Virus record (IMG/VR): IMGVR_UViG_3300031787_004800 | Location: 1 to 20,453 of that record | Length of the DNA: 20,453 bases | Source of the DNA: a virus | Strand: one strand, 5' to 3' | In this document: piece by piece, positions 14,184 through 20,453 of the stretch | Position numbering within the stretch: position 1 is the stretch's first letter | How the letters are laid out: each line of letters opens with the position of its first letter | The notes under the pieces: generated by a model | Seen by the model: only the letters and a program-made list of their open reading frames with translations | Told to the model about the DNA's origin: nothing | The model's database searches: none | Made by a program: the position numbers and the translations under genes

Positions 14184-14671
14184 TTGCCTGACGTTGCGCG
14201 CCAGTTTCTTAATCCCTTGCCATCATCCCAGATAGCACTAGCCACCTTGAGATTGCAGGAAGGGTCTGTCAGGGAGCGTAGCACCTGACGTGCTGGGCGT
14301 TTACACACCCGTGCGGTCAGCGACCGCCACGATGAATTGATTTGCAGAAGGCCGATGTCATACGAGCTAACAGCCTTGCAATTCTTGTAGGTAGGTGCCG
14401 GCGATAGCACACAGTCGGTGTGGTCTTTGCCTTGGCGGTAATTCCATCCGACAGCTGTGGGGATGCAGCGCGACTCGCGCCACATGATGCGATCGAACAC
14501 CTCCACCGGTAAGCCGTGGCTTCTGAGCATGGTGTGCCACTGGGGGCATTTCCATTCGGGTGCAGCTGATGCTTGCACGGACGGGATAGATACGGTGAGT
14601 ACTGCGAAGCAGAGCAATGCACGTTTAATCAACCTTCTCAACTTTGGTAGGCGACCCCCACACTTGCCCAC
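14180..14671 (-). CDS. Exported lysozyme/transglycosylase-like protein
   Basis: The 163-aa protein has a classic Sec signal: basic RRLIKR, hydrophobic ALLCFAVLTVSIPSV, cleavage likely after ASA at about 36. The mature part contains WRESRC with candidate catalytic Glu66, and SSYDIGLLQINSSW (102-115), the core signature of the lysozyme/soluble transglycosylase superfamily. Six cysteines after the signal suggest disulfides outside the cytoplasm. The GTG at 14671 overlaps the upstream gene by 47 bp; a TTG at 14641 is an alternative. It is separate from the lysis cassette and sits in the early operon. It may help at entry, in late wall degradation or against rivals. Confidence 0.75.
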   Translation of the reverse strand: MGKCGGRLPKLRRLIKRALLCFAVLTVSIPSVQASAAPEWKCPQWHTMLRSHGLPVEVFDRIMWRESRCIPTAVGWNYRQGKDHTDCVLSPAPTYKNCKAVSSYDIGLLQINSSWRSLTARVCKRPARQVLRSLTDPSCNLKVASAIWDDGKGLRNWRATSGK

Positions 14672-14801
14672 GGCAGCGCCTAGTGGCGACGGTGGTGCGA
14701 ATGATCAGGTCCGGATTATGGATGTCACGAAAAATTTGGACTAGCACTAGCCCGTCCTCTGAGCGTAGTTCTTCGTAGAGGAATGTGGGTATCAGTCCCA
14801 T
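14625..14801 (-). CDS. Small early protein, 58 aa, unknown
   Basis: The frame begins MGLIPTFLYEELRSEDGLVL and ends PTKVEKVD before TAA at 14625-14627. It fills the interval between the membrane peptide gene and the lysozyme-like gene and overlaps the former by 10 bp. GAGG lies 4 bases before the ATG. Alternating hydrophobic residues (LVLVQIF, LIIRTTVAT) suggest a small beta-rich protein. No family recognised. Confidence 0.55.
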   Translation of the reverse strand: MGLIPTFLYEELRSEDGLVLVQIFRDIHNPDLIIRTTVATRRCRGQVWGSPTKVEKVD

Positions 14802-14935
14802 AGGTCCTCGTCTTCAAAGTTCCAATCGTATGGGGGGTCTTGCCAGTGGGTTTCTATGTCTAGGGCTTGGTACATGCCGTAGATCAGGAAGCCAAAGAAC
14901 AGACCGAGTGGAACGGTGATAAAGAAGATGCTCAT
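14792..14935 (-). CDS. Small single-pass membrane protein, 47 aa
   Basis: The product starts MSIFFITVPLGLFFGFLIYG, one strong transmembrane helix, followed by an acidic, Trp-rich tail (PYDWNFEDEDLWD). The ATG overlaps the stop of the winged-HTH gene by 4 bp (ATGA), and GGTGG lies 7 bases upstream. Function unknown; topology and early expression would fit an exclusion or membrane-signalling role. Confidence 0.58.
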   Translation of the reverse strand: MSIFFITVPLGLFFGFLIYGMYQALDIETHWQDPPYDWNFEDEDLWD

Positions 14936-15267
14936 GGGATGGCCACCCAGACGATTGCTTCACGGCCTGAGCGCGTGTTACGGCGACGGCCTGAGTCTTC
15001 CAGCCATCCGTCATTGGCGAGCGTGTTGATGGCTGGGGTTGCGGACTGAACCAACATCTGAAAGTACTCGCAGATTTCGTCGCAGGTCATGCCGTCAGAG
15101 CCTCGAGATTTAATCTCTTGATAGATGGCGTTGCGTTGGGAGCCTGAGCGCCCCAGAGCGCGTCTAGCGGCCGCCTGAGACGTCTCCTGAGGTCCTGTGC
15201 GGGTGACGTTGCGGTCAACTGGCGGGCGGTTAATGCCGGCGAAGAGTGGAAGGTCATCGAATCCCAT
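14932..15267 (-). CDS. Winged-helix DNA-binding protein
   Basis: The 111-aa protein starts MGFDDLPLFAG at the ATG at 15267, just before the stop of the first gene's frame ends; the longer frame to 15429 is out-of-frame shadow. Residues about 45-111 have a winged helix-turn-helix pattern: SQRNAIYQEIKSRG, then DGMTCDEICEYF, then the recognition-helix-like SATPAINTLANDGWL, then the wing DSGRRRNTRSGREAIVWVAI. Similar small proteins are common in early operons of actinophages. It may control transcription or help replication. Confidence 0.72.
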   Translation of the reverse strand: MGFDDLPLFAGINRPPVDRNVTRTGPQETSQAAARRALGRSGSQRNAIYQEIKSRGSDGMTCDEICEYFQMLVQSATPAINTLANDGWLEDSGRRRNTRSGREAIVWVAIP

Positions 15268-15268
15268 G

Positions 15269-15457
15269 TCAGTACCCCAAGTCTCGGAATGTGTCCATGA
15301 TGCAGGCAACGTATCGGGCGTCTTCGCCGATTTGTTCTGCAATTTCGTATGACGTGAATCCAGCCCAGAATCCCTCGAGAATCTGTGAGTGGGGCTTGTC
15401 CATGTTGAGCAAGTGCTGTTCGCACTCAAGCTCTGCTGGTGTCATTTCTTTAAGCAT
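15269..15457 (-). CDS. HTH-like protein, first gene of the early operon
   Basis: The 62-aa protein starts at the ATG at 15457 behind AGGAG, 7 bases upstream. Residues about 28-55 (ILEGFWAGFTSYEIAEQIGE, then DARYVACIMDTFRDLG) read as a sigma-factor-type helix-turn-helix. It is directly downstream of the promoter at 15502-15530, so it is probably the first protein made. It is a second candidate for the factor that reads the dispersed motif. Confidence 0.65.
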   Translation of the reverse strand: MLKEMTPAELECEQHLLNMDKPHSQILEGFWAGFTSYEIAEQIGEDARYVACIMDTFRDLGY

Positions 15458-15494
15458 TGTGTTTCTCCTATGTAAGCGGGGCGGGCACCCCGTA

Positions 15495-15524
15495 TGTAAA
15501 CACAGTAGCGAGCGTGTAAACACA
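15495..15524 (-). promoter_or_regulatory. Paired TGTGTTTACA operators on the early promoter
   Basis: Two identical TGTGTTTACA copies on the minus strand (15515-15524 and 15495-15504) are 20 bp apart start to start, close to two helical turns. One fills the spacer next to the -35 box; the other overlaps the end of the -10 box and the likely start region. Bound protein would block RNA polymerase. Confidence 0.6.
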
Positions 15525-15530
15525 TGTCAA
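15502..15530 (-). promoter_or_regulatory. Sigma70-like early promoter
   Basis: The minus strand has TTGACA (15525-15530), a 17-bp spacer and TACTGT (15502-15507). The -35 box is perfect; the -10 keeps the key TA...T positions. The early operon's first ATG is 45 bases downstream. This is the best promoter I could find in the window. Confidence 0.65.
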
Positions 15531-15619
15531 GCACCCCGAGGGGGCGGGGGCAGGATCGGGGAGAAACATCGACCCCACCCCCTAATCTTGCGGGCGATGT
15601 CCCGTCGCCGGCAAGAGTC

Positions 15620-16093
15620 CTATGGCTTGGGTAGCGCTCTCCATGCAGCCTCGAAAGCTTCTGGTGTCCAGTCGTTAGAGATCTCAACGTGGAGCCATGT
15701 AGAGGTGGGTCCGGGTGTCCCAGCGTTATCTGTCGACGTGAAAATTTTTACCCCTTTGGTGCCTGCCCCTCGACTGCACCTGTATCCACGACCCCACTGC
15801 TTGTAGGCGTAATCGTGTATCTCGCAGATACGCAGCTCCTCGCTGTACTTCACAAACCAGTCCCAAGCTTGGATGGCCTTGGCGCGGTTTTCCTTGCCTG
15901 AGCCGTAGCCAATGTCAACGGCGAAACCAGTGGCATGCACTGACAGATTGTTGGAGCCACGCATTTGACGGTTTGCGTAGATGCCTAGGTTCCTGAACCC
16001 CCAACGGCGCTTGCAGAGATCCATGAGTTTCTCGGTAACGGGGGAGGCTTTCTTGCCGTCCCACGCTGGGTAGTAGGGATACTTACGAGTCAC
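15620..16093 (-). CDS. Endolysin, M15-type, second variant
   Basis: This is a 157-aa homologue of the first-unit endolysin with the same zinc motifs (SVHATGFAVD and WLHVE). Its start is GTG at 16093, at the same place as the ATG of the other copy, 7 bases after AAGGAG; the longer frame to 16126 is not needed. It differs most near the C-terminus, with a Pro-Thr-Ser insertion-type change before WLHVE and DWTPEAF in place of DWASAEAF. The net length difference of 3 bp shifts all later coordinates to an offset of 15,494. Confidence 0.86.
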   Translation of the reverse strand: MTRKYPYYPAWDGKKASPVTEKLMDLCKRRWGFRNLGIYANRQMRGSNNLSVHATGFAVDIGYGSGKENRAKAIQAWDWFVKYSEELRICEIHDYAYKQWGRGYRCSRGAGTKGVKIFTSTDNAGTPGPTSTWLHVEISNDWTPEAFEAAWRALPKP

Positions 16094-16376
16094 TAGCAGG
16101 CTCCTTGGGCTTGGACTTAAGACCATTGGCGCTGAGTACGCCGGCGAGGGAGCCGGTCATAAAGACGCAGAGGGTGCTTACTAAGTCTATGAATGCGGCG
16201 TCATTGGGCGATTGCGAGGTTAAAGGCTGGGTAATGAAGATGAGTGCGTAAAGCATTGACAGCACTGATGCAGCAAACACGACCGCCAGTGTGATCCCGA
16301 TGATAAAAATTAGACGGGCGTGGATTTCTTCGGGGGTGTGGCGCTTTTCAGGGTGCTGGCGTACTGAGGGGGGCAT
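16083..16376 (-). CDS. Holin, second variant
   Basis: A 97-aa two-TM protein, identical to the first-unit holin except in its last seven residues, while the DNA differs at many synonymous sites. It overlaps the endolysin start by 11 bp and the lipoprotein end by 29 bp, as in the first unit. Confidence 0.72.
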   Translation of the reverse strand: MPPSVRQHPEKRHTPEEIHARLIFIIGITLAVVFAASVLSMLYALIFITQPLTSQSPNDAAFIDLVSTLCVFMTGSLAGVLSANGLKSKPKEPASDS

Positions 16377-16554
16377 CGGTTGTCTCCAGTGGGATTAGGT
16401 TGCCAGTGCAAGTGTCTGACGCTGTGCAAATGGGTGGATTGCATTCTGTTGTTTCCCAGTTTGCTGGGTCTTGGCAGGGGTAACGGTATGACCCGTCATA
16501 GCCACAACTACTGAGGGTCAGCGCCAGCAAGGTCACTGTCAGAAGACGGTTCAT
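16348..16554 (-). CDS. Lysis-module lipoprotein, second variant
   Basis: A 68-aa homologue starting at the ATG at 16554. The signal peptide, LSSC lipobox and later cysteines are kept. Eleven residues differ, concentrated in the C-terminal third (for example TTDMLPKEIN against GNLIPLETT). Confidence 0.68.
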   Translation of the reverse strand: MNRLLTVTLLALTLSSCGYDGSYRYPCQDPANWETTECNPPICTASDTCTGNLIPLETTDAPLSTPAP

Positions 16555-16642
16555 GCTTTTCCTCAATCTCAGCGTCTATTTCGTAGATTTCCAGACTGCC
16601 CGAAGACCAGTCATGAACGATTTGCTTCTCTGTGTTGCTCAT
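16508..16642 (-). CDS. Conserved 44-aa protein, second variant
   Basis: It has the same length, start overlap (TAATG) and stop as the 1014-1148 gene. Outside the lipoprotein overlap, most base changes are at third codon positions, which supports its being a real gene. Confidence 0.62.
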   Translation of the reverse strand: MSNTEKQIVHDWSSGSLEIYEIDAEIEEKHEPSSDSDLAGADPQ

Positions 16643-17184
16643 TAGTTTCGGTATCCAAACACTTGGTATTCAACGGTTGCGGTTCCTGAGCTTGTAAACA
16701 ACTGGAAGCCTGTGAACTGGTTGGTTGAGTTTTGACTGCCACCAACCATGTACGGGAATCCTGTGTTGGCGTCAACAAGGGTGCCGTGGTGCATGGTTAG
16801 CGCGGCTTTGTTGGGGTTGTAAATGTCCATAGACCAACCCAAAAGCGCGGAACTGGCAATGCCAAAAAACTGCGAGTCGTTGTTTGATCGCTGGTAATAA
16901 AGCGTGTTGTTAAACGTGTAATCAGAACCAATACCGGCTTGGTAATAATTAGTGCTAGTAGCCGTTGTGCCAACGATGTATTTCATGTCAACACGAATTG
17001 AGGCTGACTTGTTAGTAACGTTTAGAAGCAGACGGTACTGCTTATAGTCCGAGCTGAATACGCCCGTGACATTGGTCGGAGTAGTAGTTAAGGAAAGCGT
17101 GCCGGTGGCAATCTTCCAAAGGCCCACTCGGTCCATAGCGGCCGCTGTCAGGACCTCCCCGGGTGAAAAGTCTGGTACTGGCAT
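16642..17184 (-). CDS. Minor tail/receptor-binding protein, second variant
   Basis: A 180-aa homologue with nine substitutions. Six lie in two small patches (SNNDSQFF against SNADTQLF, and LLGWSMD against LLSQSID), as expected if this part faces the host receptor. The N-terminal attachment segment is almost unchanged. Confidence 0.6.
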   Translation of the reverse strand: MPVPDFSPGEVLTAAAMDRVGLWKIATGTLSLTTTPTNVTGVFSSDYKQYRLLLNVTNKSASIRVDMKYIVGTTATSTNYYQAGIGSDYTFNNTLYYQRSNNDSQFFGIASSALLGWSMDIYNPNKAALTMHHGTLVDANTGFPYMVGGSQNSTNQFTGFQLFTSSGTATVEYQVFGYRN

Positions 17185-17214
17185 AACTAAAATCCTAACT
17201 TGCCGTGTGTGTTG

Positions 17215-18366
17215 CTAATAGACATAAAGCCCCAACTTGTTTGTATCTAAGATCCCGAAGTCGTCGCTATCCAAAATGAAATAAGGATTAGATTCAGCGG
17301 ACGACAGGTAGTAAGTGACGCGGGTTTGCTCTGGAGTGGCCGTCATGGTTGCGCCTTCGATGCGAGCAGCAACTGTGGTACCTCTGAACTGAATACGGGT
17401 CTTGTAGGCAGGCAAAAAAGCAAAGATGTCTGTATTCATCGTGTCTATGTTGGTGCCGTTTTGACCACCAGAAACGACAGAAACAGCATTAGGAGCCACC
17501 ACCTGATCGTCAACCGACGCCAAGTAATAATCTGCAAGGTCGCTGGCTTGTTCAACCGTTGTTGCATAGGTCTGGATAACAAAGCTGCGGTAGGGCGCAC
17601 TTCCGACACGGTTGCCTTGTTTGACTAGAGGAGGAGCTTCGACAATTACTTCAGTTATGTAGTTGTCAGCAAGTGTGTCGAAATCAAGCACGTTATAAAT
17701 TGCGTTGGTTGAGTCGTTAGAAACGTCAGAAAATTTCGACAATGTAGTCAAGTTGGTTGCATTAGAAAAAATAAAAATACTGCCTTGACGGTAAACGTCG
17801 TCAAATGAGGACCGTGGTGCGCCATCAATTAGACGACCTTGAACAGTGTTCATGAAGGTCTGCATCCAATCGGACAGGGGTCCTTCAGTGGCTACTGGGT
17901 TGACTGGTTCACTGGTCAAGTTTCCATTCCAGCTGAGACCGTAGTAGTTGGTTACTTCTGTCAATTGGCCGTTAGCCAAGGCCACTGACGGGGTAAACCC
18001 GTCGCCCTGTGTTCTACCCCAACGCCCCATTGCACCCTCGGCGTCAATAGTGAGAAGATCTGCCTCGCCGACACCATCTTGGAATGGCATACCCCAAGTC
18101 ACTTTGACGTCTCTAATAAAGCCAGTCCATGCGGCGGTCACTGTGTTTCCGGGCGAAAAAAATCTAATCCCAACGTCAACAAGAAGAGCTGTGTTAGGTG
18201 ATGTAAACCCTGTGGGGTAGCGGAAAGTAAAAGAAGCTGTGGACACAGACCAACTGTCGGTCACTTGCTTTCTGCCGACAGTGCAATCTAATGCGACTAG
18301 CTCTGGTATTTGAACCCAAGCGGACCCGCTGAAGTATTCAACTTTGTAGTTGCTAAAGAGGCTCAT
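17215..18366 (-). CDS. Minor tail protein (tail tip), second variant
   Basis: A 383-aa homologue with six amino-acid changes. It overlaps the tape measure stop by 4 bp. Three GTTTAC-family sites of the first unit (2297, 2499, 2709) are conserved at the matching positions. Confidence 0.7.
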   Translation of the reverse strand: MSLFSNYKVEYFSGSAWVQIPELVALDCTVGRKQVTDSWSVSTASFTFRYPTGFTSPNTALLVDVGIRFFSPGNTVTAAWTGFIRDVKVTWGMPFQDGVGEADLLTIDAEGAMGRWGRTQGDGFTPSVALANGQLTEVTNYYGLSWNGNLTSEPVNPVATEGPLSDWMQTFMNTVQGRLIDGAPRSSFDDVYRQGSIFIFSNATNLTTLSKFSDVSNDSTNAIYNVLDFDTLADNYITEVIVEAPPLVKQGNRVGSAPYRSFVIQTYATTVEQASDLADYYLASVDDQVVAPNAVSVVSGGQNGTNIDTMNTDIFAFLPAYKTRIQFRGTTVAARIEGATMTATPEQTRVTYYLSSAESNPYFILDSDDFGILDTNKLGLYVY

Positions 18367-20207
18367 CGTGAGATTTTAATCTGTGCTGGAAGTGAACCAT
18401 TTTGACGTGAGTACTTGACCAGCGCGTCGACTACAGCCTGCGGATCTGCACCGCTGACGTTGATGGTGACGTTGTTTCCAGATCGGCGAGCATTGGCTTG
18501 ATTAAGTAAACCCATGTCTCCGGCAATTGCTGACTCGCCAAGTGCTGCACCTGCCACGTCAATTGAGCCAAGGTCTGCGTTAAGAGATGCAACGCTCATG
18601 CCGCCAGTGCCTGCAAGAAGATCAGCGGCGACCTGTGAACCAGCCACGGGTCCAAGGTTCATGAGCTGTGCAAGACCAGACCTGCCTAGACCAGCCGCAA
18701 TGAGCTCCTGAAGTTGTCCCCCAAATTTCTTGGCGGCTGCAATCTGTTCGGCAAATGCCTGAGAGTAGGTCTTGCGCTGGGCTTGTGCAGTGTTGACTCC
18801 TGCTTCGGCTTTCGCAACGCGCTCGGTGGCGTCTGCCATCTGCTCTTGCGTGTAAACGCCATCCTTCTGAAGTTTGTTTAGTTCTGCATAAGCATCTACC
18901 CGCTCTTTAAGGGCGTCTTGGTATTTCGTTTCAGAGTCAGTGGCGCCAGAGACAGCAGAGCCGAGAGACACCCAGCCCCTCACTGCGTCAGCAAGCCCAC
19001 TGGCGTATTCACGAAGAGATTGCTTAGCTCCTTCAATTGCTTTCTTAGTGGCTTCGAACAAGTTTTTAGCGGCTTGTCTTGCTTTATCTGATGCGGCCTT
19101 GGCTTTTTCGGCGGCAGCAATACCGGCAGCTTCAGCCTGACGCGCCCTATCTCCTGCTTCTCGAGCCTTGTCAATCTGGACCTTTAAGTAGCCAGTTTCT
19201 TCTGCTGCCTTGTTTGTGGCATTGGCATAATCGCCTTGGGCTTTTGTTGCGTTTCTGACCATCACGGTGAGACCGACAAGTGCGGCAGCGCCAGCGATGG
19301 CTGTGGCAATACCGACACCCGTGGCGATCTGCACGGCGAAACCCGAAATAGCAAGAGCTGTGTTTGCTGCAGTGGTGATGGCAGCAATTGTGTTGTAAAC
19401 AACCATTGCGGCCTTGGCTGCCAAAAGAGCCGTCGCAAGACCGCCGACACCAATTGCGAACCCAATGACTAGCGGCGTGTTCTCTCTAACAAAGGTGGCA
19501 GCCTTCTGGAGCCCCTTAGCAAACTCAGCAAGGTACGGCACCAGTGCCAAGCCAATTGTTTCTTGAGCGTCGTCAAGGGCAATCTGCATTTTTTTCAATG
19601 AGCCGGATGCGGTGTTGGCAGCTGCGTCAGATGCGCCCCCAAAGTTGCTTTCAAGAATCTTGAGCACGTCAGAGAAGTCAGCGCCATTCTTGATTGCGGT
19701 CTTTAGCTCTGGGGACAAGGCTGCAAGAGATCGCATGTTGCCTGAGAACCCACGCGAAAGCGCCTCAGAGACAGACCCTAAATCTTGGCCGGTTGCCGCG
19801 GACACGTTTAACGCTGTTTGCAGTAAACGCTGTGCATGGCTGACGTCCTTAGTGGCTGTCACCAAAGTGGACAAGGCCGGACGAAGCTCGTCGTCCGACA
19901 CGGCAGCGGTGTACTGAAGTTGCGCTACAAAATCCTCGTTGGCAGAAATTTGGGCGTCCGTTGCTGTGGTGCTGTTGCGGATTTGCGTTGCCAGTTTCTT
20001 CATGGCAAGTTCTTCATCTGCGGCAGCCTTAGCAGCAGACAGACCAGCGGCAGCGAGACCTGCTACAGCGGCAGCAGCTGGGAGCGCTGCCTTGCGGATT
20101 GCGAACGATGCCTTTTCTCCGTTGGTCTTAAGGCTTTCAAATTCTTTAATGGCACTCTTGATGCCTTTGAGGTTGGCGTCTGCGACGATGCTGAGAATGA
20201 TGCTCAT
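18363..20207 (-). CDS. Tail tape measure protein, second variant
   Basis: A 614-aa homologue, the same length as the first copy, with four amino-acid changes all within about residues 178-205. Synonymous changes are spread along the gene, so it is a separate strain sequence, not sequencing error. All four GTTTAC-family sites are kept. Confidence 0.9.
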   Translation of the reverse strand: MSIILSIVADANLKGIKSAIKEFESLKTNGEKASFAIRKAALPAAAAVAGLAAAGLSAAKAAADEELAMKKLATQIRNSTTATDAQISANEDFVAQLQYTAAVSDDELRPALSTLVTATKDVSHAQRLLQTALNVSAATGQDLGSVSEALSRGFSGNMRSLAALSPELKTAIKNGADFSDVLKILESNFGGASDAAANTASGSLKKMQIALDDAQETIGLALVPYLAEFAKGLQKAATFVRENTPLVIGFAIGVGGLATALLAAKAAMVVYNTIAAITTAANTALAISGFAVQIATGVGIATAIAGAAALVGLTVMVRNATKAQGDYANATNKAAEETGYLKVQIDKAREAGDRARQAEAAGIAAAEKAKAASDKARQAAKNLFEATKKAIEGAKQSLREYASGLADAVRGWVSLGSAVSGATDSETKYQDALKERVDAYAELNKLQKDGVYTQEQMADATERVAKAEAGVNTAQAQRKTYSQAFAEQIAAAKKFGGQLQELIAAGLGRSGLAQLMNLGPVAGSQVAADLLAGTGGMSVASLNADLGSIDVAGAALGESAIAGDMGLLNQANARRSGNNVTINVSGADPQAVVDALVKYSRQNGSLPAQIKISR

Positions 20208-20453
20208 TTAGGGGTCACCTTTAGATTGCGGTTTACGGCGTTGCCAACCTTCTCGACGATGTCAAGCATGCCCTGCTGAATTTCTCCTTCATGGCGCTCA
20301 AACGCTGGGTACATAATGCGTGAAGGCTTGCCGTGCTTTTCTGCAAGACGATCACCGAGCACGTTGCGATTGCGACGACCAGCCATGTCGTAGACAGTGT
20401 TAGCCATGCCCTGCCACTTGACCGAGAAAACCGCAAGGTTGCGGACGATGCCG
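20204..20453 (-). CDS. gp10-like tail/neck protein, second variant, cut by the window edge
   Basis: Only the C-terminal part (about 83 codons) of the homologue of 4710-5243 is present; the start lies beyond 20453. The visible part (GMANTVYDMAGRRNRNVLG and on to the end) matches the first copy almost exactly, with synonymous differences. Its stop overlaps the tape measure start by 4 bp. Confidence 0.6.
   Translation of the reverse strand, partial: GIVRNLAVFSVKWQGMANTVYDMAGRRNRNVLGDRLAEKHGKPSRIMYPAFERHEGEIQQGMLDIVEKVGNAVNRNLKVTPK

Larger units (their letters stand above)
5..14304. repeat. Dispersed GTTTAC-family motif, 37 copies in the 15.49-kb unit
   Basis: Hexamer starts written GTAAAC on the plus strand: 5, 25, 244, 499, 1200, 2297, 2499, 2709, 3012, 3358, 3901, 4329, 5159, 6553, 9485, 9561, 10790, 13658. 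Written GTTTAC: 4737, 6088, 6252, 7536, 8205, 8535, 10094, 11136, 11418, 11453, 11568, 12052, 12131, 12622, 12905, 13497, 13808, 14178, 14299. Random expectation is about 7.6. Seven copies extend to TGTGTTTAC (2-strand positions 5-13, 25-33, 11565, 12049, 12620, 12902, 14175). Within genes the motif occurs in all three codon phases, so codon bias alone does not explain it. Confidence 0.75.
15492..15618. repeat. Exact 127-bp direct repeat, second copy
   Basis: This copy is identical to 1-127. It marks the end of the first genome unit. Past 15618 the sequence follows a diverged version of the same genome; up to 15491 it belongs to the first unit. Confidence 0.97.

Noticed and set aside
5-14304. 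GTTTAC as half-site of a LacI-type palindrome (TGTAAACGTTTACA)
   Set aside because: I found no copy with two inverted half-sites around a central CG; the sites are single and asymmetric, so a monomer-type or direct-repeat reader fits better.
15246-15806. 186-aa plus-strand frame across the unit boundary
   Set aside because: It runs antisense to the first early gene, the promoter and the endolysin gene; no supported plus-strand gene exists elsewhere, and it lacks a recognisable domain.
15619-20453. A true duplication of the tail and lysis genes within one phage genome
   Set aside because: The exact 127-bp boundary, conserved order and diffuse silent differences fit two strain variants joined by assembly better than a functional duplication; read data would settle it.
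1-20453. Integrase, attachment site or excisionase
   Set aside because: No tyrosine or serine recombinase motif is visible in any frame of the unit, so temperate life cannot be shown despite the operator-like sites.
1-20453. CRISPR array or insertion sequence
   Set aside because: No regularly spaced repeats with unique spacers, no transposase and no terminal inverted repeats of IS type were seen.

Overview
The window is DNA of a small tailed phage (a mini-siphovirus) of the kind known from actinobacterial hosts. The evidence is a head-and-tail module in HK97-like order, a prohead protease fused to the major capsid protein, a frameshifted tail chaperone before a short tape measure gene, an M15-type endolysin with one holin and a lysis-region lipoprotein, and a densely packed run of tiny early genes. 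The host assignment is inferred from this architecture. I see no ribosomal RNA, transposon, CRISPR array, integrase, polymerase or convincing tRNA. Every supported gene lies on the minus strand.

The sequence covers about 1.3 genome lengths. Bases 1-127 recur exactly at 15492-15618, so the repeat unit is 15,491 bp. Bases 15619-20453 are a second, diverged version of bases 128 to about 4960. I read this as one complete 15.49-kb genome in circular order that runs on into the start of a second strain variant, most likely an assembly effect. A true concatemer or tandem prophage is the alternative.

Read in the direction of transcription (right to left), the first unit has three parts. (1) The early operon, 15457 down to 12161, starts at a sigma70-like promoter at 15502-15530. 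It encodes an HTH protein, a winged-HTH protein, two tiny membrane peptides, an exported lysozyme-like protein, a ribbon-helix-helix-like protein, an Erf/annealing-like recombination protein, a VRR-NUC nuclease and several unknowns. (2) A 326-bp noncoding stretch at 11835-12160 is a candidate packaging or late regulatory region. (3) The late operon runs HNH-TerL fusion, portal, protease-capsid fusion, three connector-type proteins, tail tube, frameshifted chaperone, gp10-like protein, tape measure, two minor tail proteins, a 44-aa protein, lipoprotein, holin and endolysin. Genes mostly overlap by 1-14 bp, as in translationally coupled operons.

The most interesting signal is not a gene. The hexamer GTTTAC (either strand) occurs 37 times in the 15.49-kb unit, about five times the roughly 7.6 expected at random. 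Two TGTGTTTACA copies sit 20 bp apart on the early promoter, and the dispersed copies change predominant orientation between about 5.2 and 6.1 kb. This resembles the operator/stoperator systems of mycobacteriophage L5, but in a genome with no obvious repressor or integrase.
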